A program made the position numbers and the translations under genes. A stretch of 64,000 bases of DNA from Microvelia longipes (Eukaryota > Arthropoda > Insecta > Hemiptera > Veliidae). The notes below the pieces were generated by a model. That model did not search any database, had not been told where the DNA came from, and worked only from the letters and a program-made list of their open reading frames with translations. Below, piece by piece: positions 24,372 to 38,147 of the stretch. How positions within the stretch are numbered: position 1 is the first letter of the stretch; each line of letters begins with the position of its first letter. The DNA lies in NCBI GenBank assembly GCA_018340805.1, contig JACMZG010001914.1, forward strand, positions 10,916,272-10,980,271. The letters run 5' to 3'.

Positions 24372-25230
24372 ATTTAATTTTAAGAGAGTCGACTAGGAAA
24401 TGTAGCTAGCAAAGTACAATGCTACATCTGGGAACTGTTCCACCGTATAACATTTGTCATTATTGATGGTTCGACATAATATCATTACTTTTGATTTGCT
24501 ACGTCTAACTCATTAGGTAGTTGACTGAGCCTAAACCCATTATGACCTTCATTTAAAAATTCCAAAGAATATAATAGAATAAATTCTAGATTTAAGGTTA
24601 AAAATAAGTCTTGATCTCATGGCAAAGAGGTAAGCAACCTGGTGACAGCCCTATACCGTATCCTAGCCGAGATTGTCGTCTTCAGGGGCCATACTGTCCT
24701 TCCCCGAGTCCCTGACTCGTTTATGGCCCGTATTCAAAGACATCTACCTAACATTTTCCTAACATTCTCCTTAAGGAACAAGGAGAATGTTAGTGAAATG
24801 TTAGGAAAATGTCAGGAAGATGTCTTTGAATACGGGCCTATGGATCTTAATCTTCAGCAGTCTCCCAGCAGCTCTCTCACAGTCTACCAGCAGCTCTCTC
24901 ACTGCCTCTGTCTGAGTGTTATGAATATAACAATCAGAGCTTTGTAAATTTTACTTAAGGTTTTTTTTAAACAACAATCATCATTATCAAGCTATCTTAA
25001 ATAAGCCACTGTTAAGCACTAGTCATATTAGTATTAAAAAAAATCTAACAATATAATATAATTCTTGATAAGTTAGTCGTAACTTAACAGAGTGATGTAT
25101 AACATTTGTCTCACCTATCAATGTATATCAAAATGACGAATGTCAAATGATAGAACAGTTCCTAGATACAGGATAGCACTTTCTTGACTCATTTCCTAAA
25201 TGTGTCATATAACGGCAATTTTATTGTACC
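24372..25230. mobile_element. TIR element related to 27888-28233, with nested insertion
   Basis: The left end carries CTAGGAAATGTAGC, ATGCTACATCTGGGAACTG and ATTGATGGTTCGACATAAT. The right end carries the diverged complements (GAACAGTTCCTAGATACAGG, TCATTTCCTAAATG). The internal GATTTGCTACGTCTAACTC...TTCCAAAGAATATAA block matches the interior of the 27888 element in opposite orientation. It is about twice as long as that element, partly because of the foldback at 24725-24838. The arms are more diverged than in the 27888 copy, suggesting an older insertion. No transposase seen. Confidence 0.7.
24725..24838. mobile_element. Foldback MITE (114 bp) nested in a TIR element
   Basis: From GGCCCGTATTCAAAGACATC to its reverse complement GATGTCTTTGAATACGGGCC. 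The arms are about 50 bp with a very short loop around TTAAGGAAC. TAT flanks both ends (24722-24724 and 24839-24841), a likely 3-bp or TA target duplication. The 101-codon open frame spanning it is an artefact. Confidence 0.85.
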
Positions 25231-25257
25231 AACTATTCGTATTTTGCAATTCTCGGT

Positions 25258-25258
<1 letters not shown>

Positions 25259-25324
<66 letters not shown>
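25259..25324. repeat. (AT)n microsatellite
   Basis: Pure AT tract just outside the right end of the TIR element at 24372-25230. Confidence 0.95.
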
Positions 25325-25325
<1 letters not shown>

Positions 25326-25329
25326 GATA

Positions 25330-27885
25330 ATATATTCAAACGAATAATGGTAATAATATTTTAAGTATATAATTTGTGCCATATATAGAGTATCTAGTTA
25401 ACATTATATCGGATCATAAGGCATTGCGGACTAGCCTTTAACAAATGTTAGTTGTGTCGAATATGACTAATATTAACTGATATATGGACACAGACTCGTA
25501 AATTATGCCAATTTAAACTCCAATATAGCTTGCCTCCCTCTAAACTAACTAGTTTGTTACTCTTACCCTCTCCTAAACACTAACTCACCAGTATGGACTG
25601 TTTCCTTACACTAACTCACAGTAAAGCTATTTTAGCCTTTGCATATTAATTAGGTGAAACTGATCTCTAATTTCAGCAAATATTGCGTAACATTGCTATT
25701 GACATAGAAATGTCGACACAAATTTCAGCTTTAGATAGTTTTTGATTTAACTATTCTTATTGTTGTTGTTGCTTTGTTGCTGTCCTTTATTTGCTATATT
25801 TGATTTAGTAATCAATGGTTAACAGCCGTTTAAAATCGTTATGTTGAATTGTAAAAACTCTGCTTCCCCTTGACACACTTGGAAAAAGGTATGATCATTA
25901 TTTTGTAGCGAATTGTTACCTGATAAAACAAAACAAATCAGGTCGATGTCATAGAATTGGGGAAAATTGGTAAAATTTGAAAATACAAAAAAGAACATAA
26001 AGACTATACCTTTTTTTAGTGTTGTAGGAAACTAGAATGCCGAACTTGTCAATAAGATCAATCGTATAGGCCTGACTTTAATAACCAAACTATATGTCGT
26101 CATAAAAATTTAAGAAGATAACTTAAACTTAGGGGCCATACAAAGTGCCTTTGTTAGTAACTTGGTCGGACCATTTAAGTGACAGAATGCTACTTGTATT
26201 ATTGATATGCACACACCGCCATTAAAAATAATTTGCTCAGAGGTGTCTTATAGGTAGTCTTTGTTTATGTTTTTGTTGCACTACTTCTATAAAAAAGGTT
26301 TCAAGTCAATTCGATGAGAAATGTGCCCCTGATTGGACGAATCCTGATGGACGAATTGAGCCTGCGTTGCGGATGAGGGCCCAAAGTTTTGAAAAATTGC
26401 AATTAGTGATAGCTTGTTGGTTAGAGATCTTTTTAAAGTCTCCTCTTATCGTTGTTATCTATTGTCTAAAGCTTGGTAGACAATAATCTCAATCAGTCCA
26501 CATATTTCCTTAATACATAGTTGCTATTTTTTCAACTAAGTAAACTACCCCGTCGGTACTCCCCCGTGTCAGTATACAAATCTGAATAAACTACATCAGC
26601 TTCCGAGTTTATAGTTAAAAATGATCACGTATATTGTTTAAGAAGAAGGGGCATATCTTCACTGTGTATCTCAGTAAATTCTAATAGCTAATCTCAGCCT
26701 CCGATTACGTCACACGACGCCCACAACTGATACGTCACAACGCCCACCTACTGATTTCTTCTTCCAACTGTAACCCTTCATCAGTCTGTCAAAGACTTCC
26801 TTTCGAGATTTTTAAGTGGGTTAAGCCACCTAGACTTGCTAGTAGACTTTGATGTACTACTCCTTCTCGTAAATATAAATATCGCCCTTCAAAACTAGTT
26901 TAGAGACAGCTATAAAATAATTCAACCCTCTTCTTCAGTTTAGTTGTGTTTTAAGCATTTTATGTGCATCTACGAGGTCCTACATATCTGAGAATGCCTT
27001 CCGAAATGAAAACAAAATATTGGATGCAGCATCTATAATGACTCAGTTCCCATTTGAAAACCTTACCCTTCAAAATGATTCTTATTGGTCTCTTTCTCCT
27101 TTAAAACAAACAAGACTCTTTTATTTTATAACGCATTCTTTCTCGAAACTAGACAAGACACGTATTATACAAAATGTGTCTTAAGATATTAAAGTTGCTA
27201 AATTTGAAAGTAGTGTTTCATACTAAAGTTTCTTCGCTACATTCAGTACCTACGCATTACTTTAATTTATTTACCTTTTCAGCTAAAAATAGAAACTTAT
27301 ACACTCTGAATTTCGTCGACTTTCTTACTCCTCAAAAAAATGAAAAACGTGTACTTTTTCCCTTAAAACGTATATCATTTCAAAAAGTTTTTATCTTGTT
27401 TAATTTAAAAATGTATGAGTGCTCTAGGCCTTGTTGTTCTCTAAAGTAAATTGGTTAGTTATGTGGAAGAAGTTTTTTTGAAACTACTACCAGAACTAAG
27501 GTAAATGTAGATCATTTAACATATAAGGCGGTTTTATGGAACATGGTTACATGTTGAGAGGAATACACTTTCTCTTGCCTTATATACAGTGTGTTGATTC
27601 AGTTTTGGATCGTATCCAAGAAAATGCTCGACCCTAAGCAGGAATCTCCAACCCCGAAGCTATCTGGGAAACTCATGCTCTTGGGTTTGTCTCAAGAGAT
27701 ATTGTATGCTTGTGTAAATTCTGAATTATATTCCCTTAACTGACTGCGAAGATTCCCTTTAGTTGAGTTTTATGAAAACTTAAAAAACTTTGTTATGATT
27801 AATAACTTAGGATCCAATTGGTAAAAGTTAGTTTATTTAATTTATATAATTTGATACTGCCGAGTTTTGCAAAACATGAATAGTT
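25330..27885. other. No intact gene; possible Penelope-type relic at 26695-26830
   Basis: Mostly unremarkable AT-rich DNA. At 26700-26800 two ACGTCAC motifs (GATTACGTCACACGACGCC and GATACGTCAC) precede CTTCATCAGTCTGTC. The Penelope-like fragment at 45.2-45.4 kb also has ACGTCA-rich codons followed by CATCATCAGT, so this may be a decayed terminal piece. Weak. Confidence 0.3.
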
Positions 27886-27887
27886 GA

Positions 27888-28233
27888 CACAATATAATTG
27901 TGCGAGAGACACCTAGGAAATGTAACAAGCAAAAAGCAATGCTACATCTGGGAACTGTTCCATCATTCGACATTCGTCATCATTGATGGATCGACATAAT
28001 GTCATGTCCCACTCGTCTCTTGTAAATACTTCACATTATATTCTTCGGAATTAATTAAAGGTCAGAGTGAGTTCAGGCTCTGTCGGCGCCCTGATGAGTT
28101 AGACGTAACGAAACAGAGTGGTACATGACATTATGTCGAGCCATTGATAATGTCGAATGATGGAATAGTTCCCAGATGTAGCGTCGCAATATGCTTATTA
28201 CATTTCCTAGGTGTCTCTCGCACAATTATATTG
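27888..28233. mobile_element. TIR element with about 130-bp arms (346 bp)
   Basis: Ends CAATATAATTGTGCGAGAGA and TCTCTCGCACAATTATATTG. The arms pair through CACCTAGGAAATGTAA, CTGGGAACTGTTCCATCATT, CGACATT-GTC and CGACATAATGTCATGT. The spacer (about 28010-28110) contains TTAATTAAAGGTCAGAG and GATGAGTTAGACGTAACG, shared with the 24372 element. No coding capacity. Confidence 0.85.
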
Positions 28234-28310
28234 TCTTTATTTAATTTTATTGTTTGATGTAATATTGTCATGAAATTTCGATTAGAAAAAATTATGTAAA
28301 AACAGTTATT

Positions 28311-28572
28311 TTTGCTGATTAATGACATCATCAAGCATATTTTCCGAGGATATCGATGTTTGTTCTAAGTTTAAACTCTGTAGCATAACCTCACTGGGAG
28401 CTACGATAATTACAGATAAACACACATGCAGAAAACTTTGTAAAAATTACTCAGGAGGTTTTAAAAACACCTAAAGCGGATAATTTAGGTGAAACACCGG
28501 TTTCGGATTTTCAGTCCAAACACAATACTTTCACTATACTAAAATACGATAACGGTATAAATGAGGAATAGT
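28311..28572 (-). mobile_element. Chimeric SINE-like family, 5' half
   Basis: Minus-oriented. From 28572: palindrome with TTTATACCGTTATCG, CCGAAACCGGTG, CTCCTGAGTAATTTTTAC, ACACACATGCAG complement, GTAGCTCCCAGTGAGG and ATGATGTCATTAATCAGC. The 5S core and 3' end are absent. Confidence 0.65.
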
Positions 28573-28574
28573 AA

Positions 28575-30570
28575 TACTATTAGGTATAAAATACTTTATG
28601 TTTTTTTCGCGTAAATGGATGAATTTATGAAATAATGATTGATCGTGTAAATATGGTTTTAGCATGACAAAATAAAAACAACTAGGCGTTTTAATGATTT
28701 TGTACTGCATCATTATTTTAGGTCTTCGAAAACAAATAAAATTAATTAGACAAATATGATACTTGGATCTAAATGCTGAGATTTTTTTTAAATAAAGATC
28801 ATTTTAGAAATGAATAATTTAATTTTCGAATAATATAAAATAATATACATGTATTATGTATGAATGTAGATAGGGTATTTTTTAAGTTTCTCAAATAAAA
28901 AATTTGATAAAGGTTAACTTTTTATTTCTCTGGACTTTTTGTTAAAAATGAAAAAAAAAACTAGGAATCAAATTAAGGACATTTTGACTGAACGTTCAAT
29001 ATCCTCATGGAGTAATCTCATACTGCCATCTCATTCTAAAAAATAAAGAGGTTTTTAAAAACCTAAAGGTTATCTTCGTCAAAAATCAAGGAAGGAAAAC
29101 CTCATTTCGAAATAAAGGAAATAAAAATAAGATTTCACAGAGATAAGCTCTTGGATGGATTTTCAAAGACTTTTCCTTAGAAGGAAACCAAATAGCTGAT
29201 AAAGGTCGATATTCTACAAATGGAGAGTCGTTCGTATTGAGACTTTGATTCTTTTACGGCAAGTTACTTACGCCCGATGCGATGTGGGTTGCTAAATAAC
29301 AATGCATTCTATAAGGCTATGTAGGTTTTCTTTGTAGATTTCCTGAAACAGGCATTGTCCTAATAGATTAGATCATAGGACTTTATTAGCCAAAAAGTCG
29401 AATAAGAAAATATACGGCTATTCTTCTCACTTTGGTGTAGGAAAAGAAAATTATACCTAAATTTTTTTCATCTCCTATATTAGGAGAGAAAAGAATCATG
29501 TACGTGTAAATCATGTACCAAATTTAAAATTTAAAAAGCCTGTATATATGTGCAGTTTTCTTGATAACAAAAAAGCATGGTACAGGCCAAATGGATTAAT
29601 TGCATTTGATGAAACTTAAAATAAAAATCATCCTAACGAGAAAATGGACTGATTATATTTTTTGGCAAAATGGTCATTCTTAACCCTTTCAATAGGGTTA
29701 AGAATGAACATTTTGCCAAAAAAACTAGTTTGTTGTGACGTCATTAACTTAGTTTAATGAGTCAACAAAATTTAAAAAAATGGTAGTATTTGGGTTAAAA
29801 ATTGTTAATTGAGCAATAGGTGTACATTTTTTTGGGTCTATAAGATTAGTCTAAATACTTCCCCCCTCCAAAAAAAGGAAATCTTAATATCAATAAAAAC
29901 AAAAGATTAACTAGGGGTAGTAATAAACTCGTTTATAACTTATTAATACCTCATGTATCCTTAGGCAAACAAACATATCCAACACAAAACCTTTTATACC
30001 TTTAGATATCATTGAAGTTTGTCCAACCAAAACAAGAAAATATTCTGCTAATTTACGCTTTACTTTAAGCGAATCAAAAATACCATTATGTTATCCCATC
30101 GTCTAGTTAATTTCGGTAAAATATATCAGTTTAGCTGTATGATTATTTCAAAACTTGATCTGCCTTTTGATTCAAAGACTTATATTCTATGACCACTGAT
30201 GACAAGTCATGTTGAGCTGGAATGGTTACTTTTTGGTGTTTTTAAGCGTGAAATTTCTATTTGGTGTACTCATATTTGTTCTTGTGAGAATGTTTCGTTA
30301 TTGATATCTTTGTACAACATACGTTCTGTCTCTTCCTCAATACCAAGTTATAATCTGTGCATTATTGAATTATTTCTAGTCGAGTAAGCATTGTTTTAGC
30401 TATCGGTGTTTTGCTGAGTTCATGATATAAGCTAATATTAAGTTTTACTCACTGTTTAGTTGGTACAAGTTTTCCTAGCCTTAAATTAATTTTAACTGTT
30501 TTAGCAAATTTTCGACAAAAATGAGGGTCATGGAGGGGGGAGGTTTGGCAGAGGGACTCATTGATCAAGA
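28575..30570. other. No gene; perfect-type hairpin at 29658-29724
   Basis: TTTTTGGCAAAATGGTCATT and its near-perfect complement form a stem of about 30 bp with a loop of about 6 bp. The remainder shows nothing I can support. Confidence 0.55.
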
Positions 30571-30576
30571 ATATAT

Positions 30577-30615
30577 GTGTATGTATGTATGTATGTATGT
30601 ATGTATGTATGTATG

Positions 30616-30682
<67 letters not shown>

Positions 30683-30689
30683 TATATAT

Positions 30690-30751
<62 letters not shown>

Positions 30752-30762
30752 GTGTGTGTACA
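30577..30762. repeat. Compound microsatellite (TGTA)n-(TA)n-(TG)n
   Basis: About 11 TGTA units, then interrupted TA tracts, then about 30 TG units. It generates six-frame open-frame artefacts. Confidence 0.97.
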
Positions 30763-31319
30763 AGATTTTTATTCCTAGATGTTTCCACTGGACGTTAATT
30801 TTTGTACGCTCTCTCAGATCGATATGAGACTTTGTCATTTTAAACTGGTATCTATTATGTAGTATGACATATGATATAGACAACAACCATGTGGCAGCGG
30901 AGCGGCCAAGAGGGACAAAGGCCACTTTTAAAATATTAAAAAATATACAAGAATAAGTTGATGTGTAGTAAATAAGAATTTTGTTGAAAGGTCCATAATT
31001 ATAACAAGTGATATTTAAAAGCGCATGCTCCACTGTCGTAATACATAGGCTCAGCGCTTTAAAAACAAATCGCCAGCATGTAACAATGTTAGCAGGGCTT
31101 TTTTATTGCTAAGGTTATAATTTAAAAAATATACATAGCAACAATTGACGCATTGATAAATTTATTAAACCAACCGCAGACTGAAGTAATGGTTATTAGA
31201 TTTTATGAAGTGCTAATTAAGAATATGCTTTTAATATTTTAGGAGTTGTATTCTATTTTCTATCAATACAATTGATGGATTGAGGCAAAGTAATCAATGA
31301 ATAAAATTAAAATTAAATT

Positions 31320-31580
31320 AATTAAAGATTGAAACTAAAGGATATGAGAGATAAAATGTAGAGACAAAGAAAAACAAACAAAAAAAATAAATAAATTTAC
31401 GTCTACTAATAAAACATTAAATAGGGAGAAAAGAAGAAAAAATAAATAAACAAATAAAAAAATTAAAATTAAAAAAAAATAATAAATAATAAGAGCGAGA
31501 AAAGAAAAATTGGAGAGAAATATATAAATAAATAAAATAAAAATATAATCAGAGAAGTAACAAAAAAATACTTTTTGAAA
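31320..31580. repeat. A-rich low-complexity tract
   Basis: Plus-strand purine and A-rich sequence with runs of AAATAAATAAA, AAAGAAAAA and AGAAAAG. Confidence 0.7.
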
Positions 31581-31779
31581 AGAAAAGAGAAAATGAAAAC
31601 ATAGTGGGCTTAAGTGTGCTTTTCTTTTACATTTAAATCATTAGAGTGAACATAAAATATAATATTTATAAATTAAGAACCTCTATAGGTAATATGAACT
31701 TTTGCAGAGATTCTCTGAATTATTCTCTAAATAAAGTTTGATATAAACGTAGAGCACGTTTTGTTCGTCGTCTTTAAGA

Positions 31780-34700
31780 ATGTCAGGCGACATAGTTGGT
31801 CGCGAATTTTGTTTACTTAGTGGTTTAAACTTTTATATTTTTAACTTTATTGATAACATTTTAACTTTTACAATAACACAATTACGTTGGTATTTACTTT
31901 TTAGCTCTTCCCTTATAATTAAAATTATTCCGTATTTCATATTCTTCCATATTTTAATTCCATGTTTTGTTTTGGTGAATTTAAAAATACAATAACTTTG
32001 TATTAAGGCCGTTTGCATGGCAGTCAAGTCTTTAAATATGAAAGTTTTTTTTTTTAAATTATAAAAGTTGATGTTCCCAAATAATTGTTATAAGTGGGTG
32101 TTTACAAATATTTATTTTAATAAATTAAATAAATTACCCTAAATCAATAAATAAAATATGGCTCCGGTTTACACAAAATAAATATTGTTTACTTTTGCCA
32201 ATAAAGAACTTATTTAAAAATAATATTATTTATTATTTAAAAATAATATAAAAAAATATTATTTATTTGTATGTTTTACTTATTTTACAATAACTTTTAA
32301 ACAAAACATTTAAGTGCAATGAAATCAGCAAAAATTTATAAACATCATTGCAAGTGTTGCCAACCTTACAGCGTTGTGTTAAATCAAGAATTTCAAAAGA
32401 TAAACTCTAATTATGTTATTTTGTAACTCGTATCAAATATGTTATGCTGTCTATAAAGACTTTCTTATTTATCCTTGTAAAATATAAATATATAGTTTAT
32501 AAAATAAAATACTGCACGTTAAACAAAAATTACAAGTTAAAAAAATTATGTTAAAAAACGAATTCTAGAAATAAAAAAAAAATATATTTTTTGCTCATTT
32601 GAATTATTTAAAGAGAAATGTATTTTATGAGAAACAACACATGAAAGAGTTGGGAAATTAGTCTTATACTTGAAAATTAATATCATGAAAAAACCTTTTT
32701 AAAGTTTTTAACTTTCAGGATTTCTGCTATGTTTATATTATGTTTTTTATGTTACGTTTATGTAACCGTCTTCGTTTACGTTTACTCTCTTTAATCAAAA
32801 TGTAGATGATAGATAAGAATCTTCTTGAACTTTTTGCGTTTGTTGCATATTACAGATATTTCATGTTCCATGCTACATGCATCTAGTTAGCGTTTATTCT
32901 CTTATTAAAGAAGTTAAGGATGATTCTATTTGGCTTTTTTCTCTATGTTGTTTGTTATTCATTGTCTTTTTTTTGTACAATTGGTTACGTAGGTATGTTT
33001 AAATGATTCAATTTAAATGATTGTGTTAAATATGAATGAGTAAACATATGTATAAATTCTAGAGAAACTACACTGGAAGATCCGACATCTTAAGTTACTT
33101 TATTCGTTTTGTTTACCTTATTTTTTGGTTTCATTTGTATATAACCTTTATATCTTTGCGTTGAGATATATAATTTGTTCTGACGCGGGTTTTGACAGAG
33201 AGTTCAGTCCCCTGTTTAACCGCTTAGGGTGTTTACTCCCCCCGGCAGTTGTCGTGTGAACAGAATTAAACACGTGGGTCAACCCTGAAACTCATTTTTT
33301 ACCAGTTTAGAGTTTAAACCATAGGCTAAAATACCGTGTGAACAGTTGAGGTTAAACGCCCTGACAAATCTTACGTGCAAACGAATCAGTTATAACTAGA
33401 GGGGCATAATTGGTTGAAATTTGAAACATCGAAAATGTAACCCAACCTCATTCAGCTATTAACATAAACAAAAACAACCAAAGTACAATAACATATATAG
33501 CAGAACGTTAAAAATACACATCAAAACACAAAAATGTTAGTGCGGAAAGCCACTAACAATGGATTTATTATAACCTTAACTCACTCTTGGAGGGGGCTTC
33601 AATTAGGTTACACAGAGCCCCGAAATAATGTTTCAGCCCTCTCTATGTATTGAGATAGGCTATGCTCCCTCTAGTAATATATATCTATGTTTGTTTAGGC
33701 ATTTCAATGTTTAATTATGTTATACTTTTTCTTATTATAGTTATTTTATTTAAATCGTTAATGTAATTTTTAGAAGTCTTTATAGGATTATAGTTGTATT
33801 ATTAGAAGTAGTAAGTTTTAATTGCGTATATTGCTTCTAGTCTTAATATCTTATTAGCTTGTATTTTGTACGTTTGTAGGTTTTAAGTAATATTTTTGTT
33901 CTTCTGTCTTTTCCTGAAAAAGATCCAAATAGATTCAATGGATTCCATGGAATTATACAAAAAAAAAGACTTTTCTATCATAAGAAGTTTTAAAATGAAC
34001 TCTGAAAAATTGATGAATTTACGGAAGTGAAGATTATTCTAAAATCAATTATCTAGACATCGTATATGTCTTATGCAGCAGTTCTATAGAAAATTAACTA
34101 TTTAACTTAGTTACCTACTAATGAAGTGATTATTTTTCTTTAAAATAATTATTCTTAAATTTATATGACTCTAGTTATAATTTTAAATCAATATTCAATA
34201 AAAATAATAATAATGTAGGTTTAACTCTATTTGCATGAGTATTGTACTTATAGACAAATATATTCTATTCTATTCTAATATTAACTAACATTAATCTTTG
34301 TTTTTGCTACCTAGTTCGTTTTAAAGAATCTTTTACATTTCAACAGTTATTATGAAATATTTATTCGTGTGAAAAACACGTAAGTACTAAAAAAAATGTA
34401 AGTAACTAAGTTGAAAAATTTTTCGAGTTTGAGTACTTCTGCTAGAAAACCGCGAAAACTTTTTCTTCTTTATCCTTAAATTGCCATACGGTACAAAAAA
34501 TAAAGCAGATTTGAAGTCTTTTATTAAAGTCGTTCTTTCTAAAATTAATAATGAAATATGCAAAACAATTTAACTTCCAAAGTAGTTTAAATCTAAGATA
34601 AAACCTCAGTATTATAACCTGTTCATTATAGGCCAGGAAAACTTTCAAAAATAATTGTTTTTGACTTTTCTCAACTAACTTACCTGATTGTACGGTTTAA

Positions 34701-35120
34701 CCTGACTACCTAATTGTATGGCTTCTTTACATTGGTTGATAACAACTTCAATTCTTTTCAAGTAGACTTTTATCAAAAGACTGCTTACTTTATCAGAATG
34801 TTTTCATCCCCAAACAAGTTTATATTCTTGTATAAAGATTTTTTAATCTCTCTATTGACTTTATAAGCTTTTATAACTTATTATCAAGTATTTTATACTT
34901 TTATAAAGTAAACTGCGTCAAACTTTTTTTACTTGATCTAAAAAAGTTTTTACTGTTTTAAAAGTCAAACAAATATTTTATATGAATTTAGCATGAAAAT
35001 TCTAGGTTTTGTTTCTTGAATTAAAATCTTATGGAGACTGAACGCGATCGATATATGTATGAATTGACACTATGCGCTGCGAATGAAATTATAAATTGAT
35101 GCTAATTCTAATTTATATAG
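31780..35120. other. No gene recognised
   Basis: AT-rich. At 33595-33685, GGCTTCAATTAGGTTACACAG and TGTATTGAGATAGG echo, in reverse complement, the unit near 22490-22600. Open frames here are short and without motifs. Confidence 0.45.
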
Positions 35121-35317
35121 TACTGATGTTCAAATATTCAACTTCTGATGATTACCTCCTCCATCAGCACAGGACTTTTCCTAGAGATGGAGGGAAGTGT
35201 TTTTGTTAAGTTATAATGTAACAATTATTGTATATAATTTTTTGGATTAATTAATTATTTTATCTTTGTATAATATCAATTGTATATTTATTTAATAAAT
35301 ACATATTTAAAAAAAAT
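35120..35317 (+). mobile_element. Probable retroposon 3' end with poly(A)
   Basis: Contains CCTCCTCCATCAGCACAGG and GAGATGGAGGGAAGTG, then an AT-rich UTR-like stretch, then TTTAATAAATACATATTTAAAAAAAA. The polyadenylation signal followed by an A-run at 35305-35317 suggests a 5'-truncated LINE or a retrocopy. No coding tail was recognised, so the class is uncertain. Confidence 0.4.
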
Positions 35318-35840
35318 CACTTAAATGGTTGGAAAATTTGTATAAACGATGGATTTTTGAAATATTTAACTCTGTTTTCTGCGAAGGATTAGCGTTACAA
35401 GGATTATAATTAAATCTAGACCTCAATAAAATTGTCTCGGCGAATACGTGGAATTTGTCCTTTCCTCTATCATTGATAAACCGAGGCCAGACTTGAACAA
35501 AATATCTAAAACTTTAGGCAGTTTTTCATCAGGCCTTTAATAATACATAACATTCATTGTTTCATTTTATTCAAATGAAAATTGAAAAAGACTGGACTCT
35601 ATTTCATTATTACATGATTAAATTAATTGAATGAAGACCTTACATGCCACGACGATGATGACCACGCGATGCGGGTAAAGTATAAAAAGCTAATTTTAAA
35701 CTGAATGTAGGCAAAAAGCGGGAAATTAAGCCACGCCCACTCAGTTGAAAAGTAGGTCCACCGCCGCACTAGCGTCGACTGGAATTAAAATTTTCCCACC
35801 TTCCGCTCTTTTGAGTTGAAAGTCATGCTGTTCGACTATT

Positions 35841-35898
35841 TAGTCCCAAACAAAGACCATAGATAACACAGAAAATCTATGGTCTTTGTTCGGGATTA
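35841..35898. repeat. Hairpin, 24-bp arms
   Basis: TAGTCCCAAACAAAGACCAT pairs with ATGGTCTTTGTTCGGGATTA across a loop of about 10 bp. Confidence 0.7.
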
Positions 35899-36018
35899 AA
35901 TTTTAACTTACTTATTATACCTTCAATAAGTAATTCTTTAGTTCTATAGTTCTTTAGTTAGAGTTAACTTGTAGTTCCCTGAGTTCTTATAATGTTAAAA
36001 CTAGAATAATCAAGAGAT

Positions 36019-36098
36019 ATTGGGGCGACGTTTGAATTAGCTTTTTTTCAAAAATTATACCTTATTTATAGCCAGTTTGGCCGTTGCGTCGCCCCAAT
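36019..36098. repeat. Short TIR-like element (80 bp)
   Basis: ATTGGGGCGACG and its exact complement CGTCGCCCCAAT bound an AT-rich 56-bp interior. Possibly a miniature TIR element. Confidence 0.45.
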
Positions 36099-36380
36099 GC
36101 CCCCAAATAACTTTTAGGTTTTTCATCACAGTTAGAACCTATCTAATTAGAAATCTGTAAAACGGGATTCACTACAAATTCTTTGATCAATTTTTTTTTC
36201 ATAAATTAGATTTTTTCTTGAAGACATCAAATATTTCTTTTAGTACTTAATTTCTTATTTATTTTTTGAAGTTTGTTATTTCAAGTCTCTTTGTATAGTA
36301 TTTTCCAAAAAATATCCCATTTAATGATTGCCAGGTTGTTTATTTTAAATTATTTTTATTAAAGTATTTATTTTTAAGGT

Positions 36381-36527
<147 letters not shown>

Positions 36528-38147
36528 GTGTGTTTAAAGAATTACTTTTAAACAACAAAACAAAAGTTTGTGTAATTTTAATTGAAGTTAATGAGTGATG
36601 AAGTTAAGGTAGTACTTGACCAATTTACTTTATTTTCTCTTAATTCAACTTTATATAATAGGTAAGGTATATAAAGTCTCTTTATCGAAGGATTTTACTT
36701 GAAAAGTGTTAGGGCAGAGAAGAAAAGTCATTTCTCAGCTTGAAAAGCGTAATGCGTTAGTCTGGGAGTGAAAAAAATCTACTTTACTGTCTGTGTGGAA
36801 TGTCTATTTTCTCTACTGGCTTTATTTTTCAGGTCTTTCATTGACATTGGACTCAATAGAGGAGCAAATAATATCCTTTCGGAGCTCTTAATCTCATCAA
36901 AGTTTTGTTGCTCTATTTTTATGTTTTTTATTGAATGAAAGGGTATAAGGACTAAAAGCTAGATTAGGTGAGGTGAAATATATTTTTGTAATTTGATTGA
37001 GTTATAGATACTGTGGAATACACCAAGGCTAACACATGTTATTTAACAGATGAAATTACATGCAGTTAATATAATAAAATAAATATTTATAAATAAATCG
37101 TTTATTTATATCTAAATTCCTTTTTACATTAATTAAAGTACAAAAGATATATAAATAAATAAATTGTATTAATTATTTTACAATAATTAAATCACAAAAT
37201 TTGTGTCGCATAAGCTCAAGGCATGTGCTTGACACTGAGTCTACTCCTTATATATAATTAAATAAAGTAAAAAGTATAAAACAAAGTATACGTTTATAAA
37301 TTTAAGTCCAAGCAAACCAAAAAAAATAAATTGTCTAATAAATTTTATCCTATACGTGTTAGGTAATTAAGAATTTTTTAACTTCTTATTAAAGGTCTTG
37401 TAAGGGACAGTAGATATTTTTATAGGGAACATAGGAGCCAGCAGATGTTCTGCAGTTAGGCTCGTCATCCTCTCAACATCATTTATGTCTGAATAATGAA
37501 AAATAACAAATATTTTACTTAATTTAAAAAGCGTTACTAATATGCATCAAGTTTTAGCTGGGATTGGAGTCTAAACTATTTTTAGTTGAATACTTGTGAT
37601 AAAATCTCCATCATTTTGTGTCTTAAAGTACATAATCTAAAACTTTATTTTTTTCAGAAAACGAGGTTAAAAAATTAAAATTTTGGCGGAAAGGTCACCC
37701 TCCTTAAAGAATCATCTTTAAAACGCTTTTTCTATTTTAATAAAAAGTAGAAGATTTTACTATATTACCACGTTTGAGTAATTACCAAAATAATTTTGGT
37801 AAATTTGAACTTGAAATAGTCAATTTACACTGGAAGTAGAGAGTTTTGTGGAAAGTCTAGCGCTGTGATTTACCCTTATTTTTAAGGATTTTATGTTGGT
37901 ACAATGTTTCACCCGGGATAAATTCTTATCATTATTCAAATGATAAGGTCATCATTTGTTAGTTTATGTTTCTGCGTCAGATGTCTTATAATGCTGGTCA
38001 AACTGATTACTTTCCATTGAGTTTAAATTTAGTTGCTAAAGATTATATCTAATTGAAAGCTAAAATAGTTAGCTCAGTTTCTTTGTACAGTAACAAACCA
38101 GGACCAAAACGAACAGAAGATACTATTTATTTTTTAAGCTTTGTTAT
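36528..38147. other. No gene recognised
   Basis: AT-rich; nothing supportable. Confidence 0.5.

Noticed and set aside
24642..24947. 101-codon open frame
   Set aside because: It runs through both arms of the 114-bp foldback element.
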